This document shows, piece by piece, positions 9,379 to 17,473 of a DNA stretch of 64,000 nucleotides (the stretch's first letter is position 1; each line of letters begins with the position of its first letter). Below the pieces are notes generated by a model. That model had not been told where the DNA came from and did no database searches. It saw nothing but the letters and a program-made list of their open reading frames with translations. The DNA comes from JAFDVL01 sp031409955 (lineage in GTDB: Bacteria > Acidobacteriota > Blastocatellia > RBC074): assembly GCA_031409955.1 (NCBI GenBank), contig JANNYF010000099.1, forward strand, positions 1-64,000. The letters run 5' to 3'. Made by a program: the position numbers and the translations under genes.

Positions 9379-9500
9379 AAAACCACGGGGGACACGGGGC
9401 ACACGGGGAAGGAGAGGTAGAAAAAAGGTAATGAAATTAGGGTTGTCTATCTGCGCAAAGCTCAGACTTTCCCCGTGCGCCCCGTGTCCCCCGTGGTTTG
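9379..9500. repeat. Palindromic repeat, family A, copy 2
   Basis: Arms at about 9379-9410 and 9468-9500 are inverted repeats differing at one or two of about 30 positions (core CCACGGGGGACACGGGG), with a ~57-nt loop. Arm sequence is almost identical to that at 494-586, so four copies of the ~29-bp unit exist in the window, arranged as two inverted pairs. Both pairs follow the 3' end of a + strand gene for an exported enzyme. Confidence 0.85.
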
Positions 9501-9719
9501 ATAGGAAAATGATAGCAATTATTTGCTCGCCGTCTGCGCCTGTTTCTTCGCGGCTTCGACGATCACTCAGCAGTTTCTTCGCGTCATACCTTTCGCTACT
9601 GCGGAGGCAACGTTTCTCGCCAAACCAATCAGGGACTTGGGCAAAAATCGAATCCTATGGGATAGTGCATGCGTCTTATGAAATGCTATAGAAGTCAAGA
9701 AAATGATTTTCCGAATAGA
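9501..9719. other. Intergenic stretch without recognisable gene
   Basis: No coding sequence with recognisable similarity is seen on either strand. A short tail on the minus strand ending near 9523 (residues V-E-A-A-K-K-Q-A-Q-T-A-S-K then stop) could be the end of a decayed gene, but the frame breaks upstream. Confidence 0.5.
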
Positions 9720-9901
9720 ACCCCGAAGGGGTGAGAAGAATATAGCTCAGGGTGGAGGCGTCAGCCGCAACCCTGGGACAGGTTGGAGAAGAGTCCCAGC
9801 CCCGGCAGGGGCGACAGACGCGGTTCTACGAGCGATTCATCTGTCGCCCCTGCCGGGGCTGGGGGAGATTCCTGCCCCATACCCCGGATTGCATCGGGGC
9901 T
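9720..9901. repeat. Composite palindromic element, family B, copy 2, with perfect 23-bp inverted repeat
   Basis: The outer left end is a small hairpin (ACCCCGAAGGGGT, 9720-9732); the right end is another (9881-9901). The core CAGGGTGGAGGCGTCAGCCG, followed by CAACCCTGGGA, is shared with the element at 2406-2636. Inside, bases 9795-9817 and 9841-9863 form a perfect 23-bp inverted repeat around a 23-nt loop. The layout (terminal hairpins, shared core, long internal stem) matches copy 1, although the long stem sequence differs. Confidence 0.75.
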
Positions 9902-10021
9902 AATCTCTCACCGTCCCTCCGGGACTCTCTGCGGCAATTCTTTTTCTTAAAAACCGTAAGATTCACCAGCGGTGTATGAGAGTCATCTCATCCCCCGTCA
10001 AATCATCAGCAAGGAGAGAGA

Positions 10022-10909
<888 letters not shown>

Positions 10910-10925
10910 CCAGCCGCGACAACGA

Positions 10926-10977
10926 AGAGCAAAACAAAGGCACAATGCATGCGTCCGTTTGCATTGTGCCTTTGCTC
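10926..10977 (+). terminator. Strong hairpin after the dienelactone hydrolase gene
   Basis: AAAGGCACAATGCA at 10936-10949 pairs perfectly with 10960-10973 (14 bp, 10-nt loop), and flanking GAGC/GCTC extends the stem. It lies 27 nt after the stop codon. The T-run after it is only TTT, so termination is probable but not certain. Confidence 0.6.
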
Positions 10978-11040
10978 ATCTGACAACAACTTTCGCCTTC
11001 CAAACCGTACCGCTTCACCTCCGCCATCCAGTTCAGCCAC

Positions 11041-11262
11041 GGTTGCACAAACTGTTAGTTTGTGCGGCTTCCGGGAGAGATACTTCCAGGTCAACGACGC
11101 AACCTCACAGTTTGCGCTACCAGTTCAGCCACTGTTGCGCGAACTGTGAGGTTGCGTCGTTGATCGGCAAACCCACTGATCAAAAACAGACGCCTTCACA
11201 CGCGGCATCGTTCCGCCGAGAGCTTGCCCGCCACAACGACGCAAACTCACAGTTCGCGCAAC
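11041..11262. repeat. Inverted-repeat cluster (CAACGACGCAACCTCACAGTT type)
   Basis: Bases 11092-11112 and 11142-11162 form a perfect 21-bp inverted repeat. A third, diverged copy (ACAACGACGCAAACTCACAG) begins at 11233, immediately before the 3' end of the kinase gene. A separate small hairpin with TTGCACAAACT and AGTTTGTGC arms lies at 11043-11065. The cluster lies between two convergent genes and may terminate both. There is no gene in 10910-11263. Confidence 0.75.
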
Positions 11263-11263
11263 A

Positions 11264-14248
11264 TTATTTCATCCAGTTCAGCACGACCGTGAACGGCGGC
11301 ACGCTCGCGTCTTCCGCGCTCGTCACAAACAGAAACCGCTGCCCGTCGCCCGTCAGCGTGTAGCCCCGTTCGGAGTTCACCTGATAGCCACTCGGCGCAA
11401 AGAGTTCCTTCGGCGTCCCGGCTTTCAACTCCGCGCCCGGCGCGATCTCCACCGCTACCAGTTTGCCATCCGGTGCGAGGTAATACAGCTCCCGGCCATC
11501 GCGCCGCCATCGCGCATTTATGCCACCATCGGTCGAAAGCTGCCGTTTGCCGCCGGAAGCCAGCACGCGGGGGACAAACGCCTGCACATAAATTTCGTTG
11601 CGCCCGGATTCATTGGAGTGGTAGGCAATCCATTTTCCATCCGGGGAAAAGGTGGCTGCTGATTCGTTGGCGGGCGTGTTCAGCCAGACCCAGGGCTTGC
11701 GCTCGCCTTCCATTGGCAACACCCATATATCCCGGCTTGTCTGTGGATTCCCTTCTGAGTAAAGAATGAACCGCCCGTCCGTTGACCAGTCGGAGAGAAA
11801 CTTCGGATCAGTGGCGCGCAGCAACATCTCATCCTGTCCCGCGCCACTCGCGGCTTTCTGGAAAACGCCCCCACGCGAGGAAACCCAAACAATACGGCTG
11901 CCATCCGGCGACCAGAGCGGTCGTCCATCCTCCCCCGGATCGAAGGTGAAGGGCGTGCCCCCACCGCCCGCCAGATCGAATAGGTGAATGTCGCTAGATT
12001 GCCCTTGTGGATTCCTGCGTTCAACCGCGAGACGCTGTCCATCGGGGGAAAGCCTGGAGAAAAAATATTGTCCTGTCGGGCCAACAATCCCCTGCTTTTT
12101 ACCCGCCCGATCAAACCAGGTGAGTTGCTGGTTAACCCCGCTTTCCCGCAGGATCAACACGCCATTCGTCGCCAGCGAATAGCGTGCCCAGTTAAGAGGG
12201 GCTGCTACATGCTCCGCGATCCGCACGGGATTCCCCACCAACTGGTTGCGGCTGAAATCGAAGGCTTGCGCCAGCAGCGCCCCTTGTCGCACAAAGGTCA
12301 GATATCCCTCGCGCTGATCCGCTGGATTCAGCGCCACCCCGACATTTCGGGCATCCACGGACAGCAGCCGTCGGGGTTCACCACCTTCCAGTGCGGCGAG
12401 ATAAATCCCGCTCTTCGCCGGGTCGGGATTGTATCTGTAGTATAGAAAGTGACGCCCATCGGGCAGGAAGGTTGGAGAACTGTGACCTGTGTCCCCGCGC
12501 GCCGTGTCAACGCTGGTGACGGCGGTGACGGCTCCCCCGTTCGCGGAGACACGCCTGATACCACCTGGCCCGTTCCCAAACAAAATGACCCCATCACGAT
12601 TCCACGTGCCACCGCCCTGTTGAGGCGTATCGCACAGGGTTTCGGGCGTGCCCCCGGCCAGCGCAATCTTTTTCAGCTTGCGTAGCTCGAAATAGGCAAC
12701 AACCAGGCTGTCTGGCGACCAGAACAGGTATGTCATGCTATCTCGTACTTCGACCAGTGGCCGGGCGGTCGTCGCGCCCAGCGGACGCACCCAAAGCTGT
12801 GTCTTGCCGTCCACTTCCGCAATGAAGGCCAGCGTGCGCCCATCCGGCGAAATCGTCGGCCAGTCAAAGAGCTTCGCTTTCTCTGGTGGGTTGATATACA
12901 GGCGCATCGGTTCCGCTTCCAGCGCCGGACGCCGGATATACGCCACGCCGAGCGCGAGCAACGCCAACGCCAGCACACCCGCCGCAATCATCCAGAGGCG
13001 TTCGCGCCAGCGGCCTGGGGGGGCAGGCGGCTCGCCGGCTGTTTGCGAGCGCAGCGATGCAAACCACCGGGTGAGGGAATTCGCTGAAGAGGAAGCGATC
13101 TCCTTGTGAGGGGAACGAGCGGCGGTGCCCGCGCTCGTGGCAGGCGAGACGCCTGCACTCCCAGGGGTAGCCAACGTCTCCAGCGCAAAGCCCAAATCGC
13201 TCGTGGATTGAAACCGCCGCTCCGGTTTCTTTTCCAAACAACGCCGCACGAGCTTTTCCAACTGCGGCGCAATCTTCGCGTTCGTCTCGCTCAACTCCGG
13301 CGGCTCATCGTTCAGAATCGCCGTCATCGTTTCCGCCATCGTCCCTTTCTGAAAGGCTCGTTCGCCCCGCAACATTTCAAACAGAATCAAGCCAAAGCTG
13401 AACAGGTCGGAGCGATGATCTACCACTTCGCCGCGTACTTGTTCCGGCGACATGTACGCCACGGTTCCCATCACTGTCCCCGGACTGGTGAGTTGTTTTT
13501 GCGTGGCAACGTCAGACCCGACGGATGCATTGCGCGGCGCTTTCAATTTGGCTAAGCCGAAGTCGAGAATCTTCACGCGACCGTCTTTCGTGACGAACAG
13601 ATTCTCTGGTTTCAAATCACGATGCACGACGCCTTTCTCATGCGCGGCGGCGAGTCCGGCTACGATCTGTTGCGCGTAGTCAATCGCCTTGCGCACAGGC
13701 AATGCACCTTGTGTCAGTGGCGCACGCAACTCTTCGCTGTCAAGCAATTCGGCGACGAGGTACGGCGCTCCGTTATGCTGTCCGATGTCGTGTACGGTCA
13801 GAATATTCGGATGATTGAGCGCGCCCGTCACTTTGGCTTCCACAGCAAAGCGGCTCAAGCGGTCGGGATCATTGGCCAATGCCGCAGGCAACACTTTGAT
13901 CGCTACGTCGCGGTCGAGGCGCGTATCGCGCGCGCGGTACACTTCGCCCATGCCGCCTTTGCCCAGCAGCGCGAGAATCTGGTATGCGCCGATCTGTTGC
14001 CCCTTTATTAGCGGGGCTTTCGTCTCGCTCAAGCCTGCTGCGCCAAGCTGACGTGCGGCTTCTTCCATCGCGTTCCCGTCTATCAACTCTTGCGTCACAT
14101 CGTCCGCACGTAACAACTCCTCTACTTCACGCCGCAAGCCAGAATCCTCGGCGCAGGCTTCCGCCAGAAATGCCGCGCGTTCGTTGGGATCGCGCTCGCG
14201 TGCCGCGTGATACAGGGTTTCGATTTGTTGCCAACGTTCAATGTTCAT
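11264..14248 (-). CDS. Membrane-anchored Ser/Thr protein kinase with PD40 sensor propeller
   Basis: 994 residues. The kinase domain spans about residues 88-360: glycine loop G-K-G-G-M-G-E-V (96-103), Lys118, H-R-D-L-K-P-E-N (209-216), D-F-G (229-231) and S-P-E-Q. Residues 361-413 form a Pro/Ala/Ser-rich linker encoded by an inserted repeat (13010-13168). A transmembrane helix lies at about 419-438, then a PD40/TolB-type propeller of about 540 residues, extracytoplasmic by topology. The N-terminal ~80 residues are the helical lead common to acidobacterial kinases. The start overlaps the end of a broken ECF sigma gene by 11 nt, a pairing typical of Acidobacteria. It probably transduces an envelope signal; ligand and targets are unknown. 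Confidence 0.92.
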   Translation of the reverse strand: MNIERWQQIETLYHAARERDPNERAAFLAEACAEDSGLRREVEELLRADDVTQELIDGNAMEEAARQLGAAGLSETKAPLIKGQQIGAYQILALLGKGGMGEVYRARDTRLDRDVAIKVLPAALANDPDRLSRFAVEAKVTGALNHPNILTVHDIGQHNGAPYLVAELLDSEELRAPLTQGALPVRKAIDYAQQIVAGLAAAHEKGVVHRDLKPENLFVTKDGRVKILDFGLAKLKAPRNASVGSDVATQKQLTSPGTVMGTVAYMSPEQVRGEVVDHRSDLFSFGLILFEMLRGERAFQKGTMAETMTAILNDEPPELSETNAKIAPQLEKLVRRCLEKKPERRFQSTSDLGFALETLATPGSAGVSPATSAGTAARSPHKEIASSSANSLTRWFASLRSQTAGEPPAPPGRWRERLWMIAAGVLALALLALGVAYIRRPALEAEPMRLYINPPEKAKLFDWPTISPDGRTLAFIAEVDGKTQLWVRPLGATTARPLVEVRDSMTYLFWSPDSLVVAYFELRKLKKIALAGGTPETLCDTPQQGGGTWNRDGVILFGNGPGGIRRVSANGGAVTAVTSVDTARGDTGHSSPTFLPDGRHFLYYRYNPDPAKSGIYLAALEGGEPRRLLSVDARNVGVALNPADQREGYLTFVRQGALLAQAFDFSRNQLVGNPVRIAEHVAAPLNWARYSLATNGVLILRESGVNQQLTWFDRAGKKQGIVGPTGQYFFSRLSPDGQRLAVERRNPQGQSSDIHLFDLAGGGGTPFTFDPGEDGRPLWSPDGSRIVWVSSRGGVFQKAASGAGQDEMLLRATDPKFLSDWSTDGRFILYSEGNPQTSRDIWVLPMEGERKPWVWLNTPANESAATFSPDGKWIAYHSNESGRNEIYVQAFVPRVLASGGKRQLSTDGGINARWRRDGRELYYLAPDGKLVAVEIAPGAELKAGTPKELFAPSGYQVNSERGYTLTGDGQRFLFVTSAEDASVPPFTVVLNWMK
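13010..13168 (-). repeat. Palindromic repeat element (family C) inside the kinase coding sequence
   Basis: This ~159-bp segment is homologous, on the minus strand, to the intergenic element at 15155-15310. Ends are inverted (CCTGGG...GCAGGCG against CGCCTGC...CCCAGG). Read in the kinase frame it encodes residues starting P-G-S-A-G-V-S-P-A-T-S; the intergenic copy read forward gives P-G-G-A-G-V-P-P-A-A-S and continues in parallel through S-S-x-A and A-S-L-R-S. The repeat therefore supplies the linker between kinase domain and membrane helix without breaking the frame. Confidence 0.8.
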
Positions 14249-14543
14249 CAGGTTTTCGTTTTGGGTTCATGACCGAGTTCATTATCAACTGCGCTGAGAT
14301 CGCAAAAAAATGTGCGCGGTTTTGCCATTGCACGCGCCAGGAATCAATCAGGCGCAGATACGCCTCGTTCACCAGCGCCGTTGTTTGCAACACATTTCCG
14401 GCGCGCTCGCCCTTCAGATAGTGCCGCGCCAGCCGCTTCAATTCGGCGTACACCAGCGGTATCAACTTTTCAAGCGCAGCTTCATTGCCTTGCCCCTAGG
14501 CCAGCAAGATGCCCGTGACCTCGTCTGTTGATGGTGTCCTCAT
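14238..14543 (-). pseudogene. Broken ECF sigma factor gene (acidobacterial/planctomycete type)
   Basis: From ATG 14543 the frame reads M-R-T-P-S-T-D-E-V-T-G-I-L-L-A, then TAG where relatives usually have Trp, then G-Q-G-N-E-A-A-L-E-K-L-I-P-L-V-Y-A-E-L-K-R-L-A, and later Q-T-T-A-L-V-N-E-A-Y-L-R-L and N-R-A-H-F-F-A-I. These are hallmarks of the ECF group usually found with Ser/Thr kinases (family knowledge, ~190 residues). After H-F-F-A-I-S-A-Q-L the similarity stops and the frame ends within the kinase start, so part of region 2 and all of region 4 are missing. A downstream TTG could restart translation, but the product would still lack region 4. It is a dead remnant. Confidence 0.85.
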
Positions 14544-14871
14544 TGCAAATGTTGTGGTTGAAAACGGAGCGGAGTATAGCATCGCTGACTGGCGCGTCCG
14601 AACGGGCTGCGGCAGCCGCAAAAAATATTTTCAGCCGTTGCCAGTTTCCGCCTGTGTTTCGCGCCTTATGCGGTGCAGGTAAGAATGAAAAGCAGTTTTG
14701 CTACTTTTGCAGCGGGAGGAAGTATGAACAAGCACACCCTGAACATCGTCGTCACCTTGCGCATCATCACTCCGAATTACAAGCTCAGGCGCGAGAAGAA
14801 CCACTCAGCCAGGCCTTAGCAATCCGCCCAACTAACAATCACTAAACCGCCGCGCGCTAGGCACGTAGTAG
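14544..14871. other. Intergenic stretch without recognisable gene
   Basis: The region lies between the dead sigma gene and a peptidase fragment. A 31-codon frame (14724-14819) has a preceding GGAGG but no recognisable similarity. The 5' part of the adjacent M48-like gene should have lain here and is not recognisable, so the region may be decayed coding DNA. Confidence 0.5.
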
Positions 14872-15147
14872 CAAATTCAGTTGATGGAAGCGCGGCGGCA
14901 GAAGAACTTCGACCACATGCGCGAGATCGAATTGCGCTGTGATGGCATCGCCGTGATTGCGTTGCAGCGGCTGGAGCTGGATGCGACCAAGTTGCTGTCG
15001 GCACTCACTAGGATACAAACGCACAATGTGCAACTTGCCACAGCAAATCCGATGCCTTACCCGAAGGCCGAAGAACGAGCGCAATTCATCAAGGCAATGC
15101 GTGAACTGGTGCGGGCGAAAATCGGAGCGGAAGCGATTGTGCAGTGA
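14872..15147 (+). pseudogene. C-terminal fragment of an M48-like metallopeptidase gene
   Basis: An open frame after TAG 14869-14871 gives about 91 residues that match the C-terminal third of the intact peptidase at 24234-24950: L-M-E-A-R-x-Q-K, then M-R-E-I-E-L-R-C-D-G-I-A-V-I-A-L, then P-Y-P-K-x-E-E-R. The third zinc-ligand region (E-I-E-L-R-C-D) is present, but the H-E-x-x-H motif and the signal peptide that should precede it are absent. The product would be inactive. The fragment points towards the 3' end of the regulator gene 15329-17440, as in the other copies of this gene pair. Confidence 0.85.
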
Positions 15148-15154
15148 ACGCGAA

Positions 15155-15310
15155 GCGCCTGGGGGCGCAGGCGTCCCGCCTGCTGCGAGCGAGTGCAACG
15201 ACGCTCGCCCGCTTCACGAGAAGATCGGATCATCTTTAGCGTATTTCCTCCCCACGCATTGCGCTTCGCTTCGCTCGCGCAGCAGGCGGGACGCCTACGC
15301 TCCCAGGCGC
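15155..15310. repeat. Palindromic repeat element, family C, intergenic copy
   Basis: About 156 bp with inverted ends (GCGCCTGGG...GGCGTCCCGCCTGC at left, the complement at right, about 33 of 39 positions paired). It separates the 3' end of the peptidase fragment from the 3' end of the regulator gene. It is homologous along its full length to the segment embedded in the kinase gene at 13010-13168. Confidence 0.85.
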
Positions 15311-15328
15311 TGCGCGTTTCCAGGTTCT

Positions 15329-17440
15329 TCAGCGAAAGTTCTCGATCAGCATAATGTCGCTGCTGACCTGATCTATTTGCGACCACGTGAGCCAGCGTCC
15401 ATCGGGCGACACCGCGAGTCCTGATGTCTGTTTCTGCAAGCCTTTTTCCAGCGTTACAACCGTCGTCACTTTGCCCGTCGCAAAATTGTAGAATTCGATC
15501 AGCGGTTGTTCCGCTGCCGAAGCGAAATAGAGGCCTTGCGCAGTCACCGCCCAAAAGCGCAATTCACCTGCGCGATGCTGATCCAGCACGAGCGTTTCTT
15601 CGCCGCCCGCGACGGGAACACGCCAGATGCCAGGGACGAAGCGGCCTTTGGCGTAGTACAGAAACTGACCATCCGGCGATTCGACATTATCGAAGCCGCC
15701 TTGTTGCGTGACCTGCACCGCAGCCCCGCCTGTCGCAGGCATCTTCCAGATTTGCTGGCTGCCGCTGCGGTCGGAACAGAAGTAAATCCATTGCCCATCG
15801 CGCGACCAACTTGGCACGTTGTCTTCGGATGATTCCGTCGTGAGGCGACGCGGTGGGCCGCCATCGGCGCTGATCACGTAGAGGTCTACGCTGCCTTCCG
15901 CACGAGAGTCAAAGACGATCTGCCGCCCATCCGGCGACCAGCGCGGCGAACCACAAAACGAACGCTTGAACGACGTCAGTTGCACAGGATTTTTTCCTTC
16001 GCTGTCGCACATCCAAATCTCCCAAACCCCGGAGCGATCCGACGCAAAAACGATCTTGCTGCCATCCGGCGAATATTGCTGGCTGGTTTCCTTGCGCGTG
16101 GAGGCGAGCAAGCGTTTCGCCCCAGGAGGAGACGCCGAATTGGCTAAACTGATGCGCCAGATGTTCTGGTCATTGAAGGGACGCACCAGCGCCAGCCGAT
16201 TGCCCTGCGGCGCAAGGGCGAAACCGTCCAGCGCGCCGCGCACCGTTTCAATGCGCTCCGGCGTGCCTCCGGTGACAGACGCTTTCCACAACCCGTCATC
16301 CCCTGGAAACAGGATGGTGCGGCCATCCGGCAACCAAGTCGAAGACACGCCAAAGACAAACGGATCAGCATGCAACGGCTGCGGTTCGCCGCCCGTAATT
16401 GGGACCAGATAACGACGTCCCGTCCCGCCGCTGGTACGGGCAAATACAAGCGTCTTTCCGTCCGGCGAAATGGCCGGGAAACGATCAGAGTCCGTGATCG
16501 CGGGCGGCGTAGTGAGTTTGCGTTTTTCGCCCGTCTCCCGCGCGACCAGCCAGATACCGAATGGCTCCGTTGGAGAACTTCGATCCATCACCGCCAGCCA
16601 CTCTCCATCCGGCGTCCAGCTTATGGATGAGGCCCAATCCGTCGGGTACAAAGTATCAAGTGTCGTGATTTTGCGTTCTGCGCCGCCCAGCGAAGGAATC
16701 AGGTACAGCCCGCCCCGTCGGATAAAGGCGATATGACGGCCATCCGGCGACCAGCGCGGCCAATGCTCGATGGCGGGATCAGTCGTGAGCCGCAGCATGG
16801 ATTCATTGCCGATCTGCTTGACGTAAATGTCGGTATTGTCGCCCTGCTCGCCATCCCAGGTGAACGCAATCGAATTGCCATCGGGCGCAAACGCCGGTTC
16901 CTGTTCGCTGCCGGGCAGGGTCGTGAACGGCGTAGCGGTTGTGAGCGGCACAACGTTGGAGACGCGCGCTGCGAACCAACGCGCCGTGACAAAGTACCCC
17001 ACGATGAGCAAGCTCAACACCAAAGTCACCCACAGCAAAGGCTGGAGGCGTCGGCGCGGCGCGGCAACTTCGACCGGAGTCGCCGCAGGCGCATGTTCAT
17101 TGGCTGCGGGCGAGATTTCCTGCACGGACGCGACAAAGCGATAGCCACGCTTCGGCACTGTCTCAATGTACCGTTCGCCATTCGTTCCATCACCGAGCGC
17201 CTTGCGGATGAGCGCAATGTTGGAGGAAAGATTTGACTCTTCGACCATCGTGTCGGGCCAGACGGACTGGAATAATTCTTCTTTCTCCACCAGCCGTCCG
17301 TGCCGTTCCACCAACGCCAGCAAGAGGTCAAACGCTTTGGGCGTGAGCGCAATCGTCGCACTATCGCGTTGCAACAAGCGTTCCTGCCGATCCAATTGAA
17401 ACGGGCCGAATTCATAGCATTGATTCCGTGACTGCTTCAT
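15329..17440 (-). CDS. Membrane-anchored winged-helix regulator with PD40 propeller (CadC-like)
   Basis: 703 residues: OmpR/PhoB-type winged-helix DNA-binding domain at about 9-105 (ends V-P-K-R-G-Y-R-F-V-A), linker, one transmembrane helix at about 134-153, then a PD40/TolB-like propeller with repeated S-P-D-G motifs to the end. By topology the DNA-binding domain is cytoplasmic and the propeller extracytoplasmic, as in CadC/ToxR-type one-component regulators. It lies 33 nt downstream of the next regulator gene on the same strand, so the two are probably cotranscribed. Its own promoter is not evident. The ligand is unknown. Confidence 0.88.
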   Translation of the reverse strand: MKQSRNQCYEFGPFQLDRQERLLQRDSATIALTPKAFDLLLALVERHGRLVEKEELFQSVWPDTMVEESNLSSNIALIRKALGDGTNGERYIETVPKRGYRFVASVQEISPAANEHAPAATPVEVAAPRRRLQPLLWVTLVLSLLIVGYFVTARWFAARVSNVVPLTTATPFTTLPGSEQEPAFAPDGNSIAFTWDGEQGDNTDIYVKQIGNESMLRLTTDPAIEHWPRWSPDGRHIAFIRRGGLYLIPSLGGAERKITTLDTLYPTDWASSISWTPDGEWLAVMDRSSPTEPFGIWLVARETGEKRKLTTPPAITDSDRFPAISPDGKTLVFARTSGGTGRRYLVPITGGEPQPLHADPFVFGVSSTWLPDGRTILFPGDDGLWKASVTGGTPERIETVRGALDGFALAPQGNRLALVRPFNDQNIWRISLANSASPPGAKRLLASTRKETSQQYSPDGSKIVFASDRSGVWEIWMCDSEGKNPVQLTSFKRSFCGSPRWSPDGRQIVFDSRAEGSVDLYVISADGGPPRRLTTESSEDNVPSWSRDGQWIYFCSDRSGSQQIWKMPATGGAAVQVTQQGGFDNVESPDGQFLYYAKGRFVPGIWRVPVAGGEETLVLDQHRAGELRFWAVTAQGLYFASAAEQPLIEFYNFATGKVTTVVTLEKGLQKQTSGLAVSPDGRWLTWSQIDQVSSDIMLIENFR

Positions 17441-17473
17441 AAACTAATCAGCCTGTGCCAAGCGGGATGAGGA

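Noticed and set aside
9431..9691. 86-codon frame after the quinoprotein gene
   Set aside because: It reads through the right arm of the family A palindrome and has no similarity or ribosome site.
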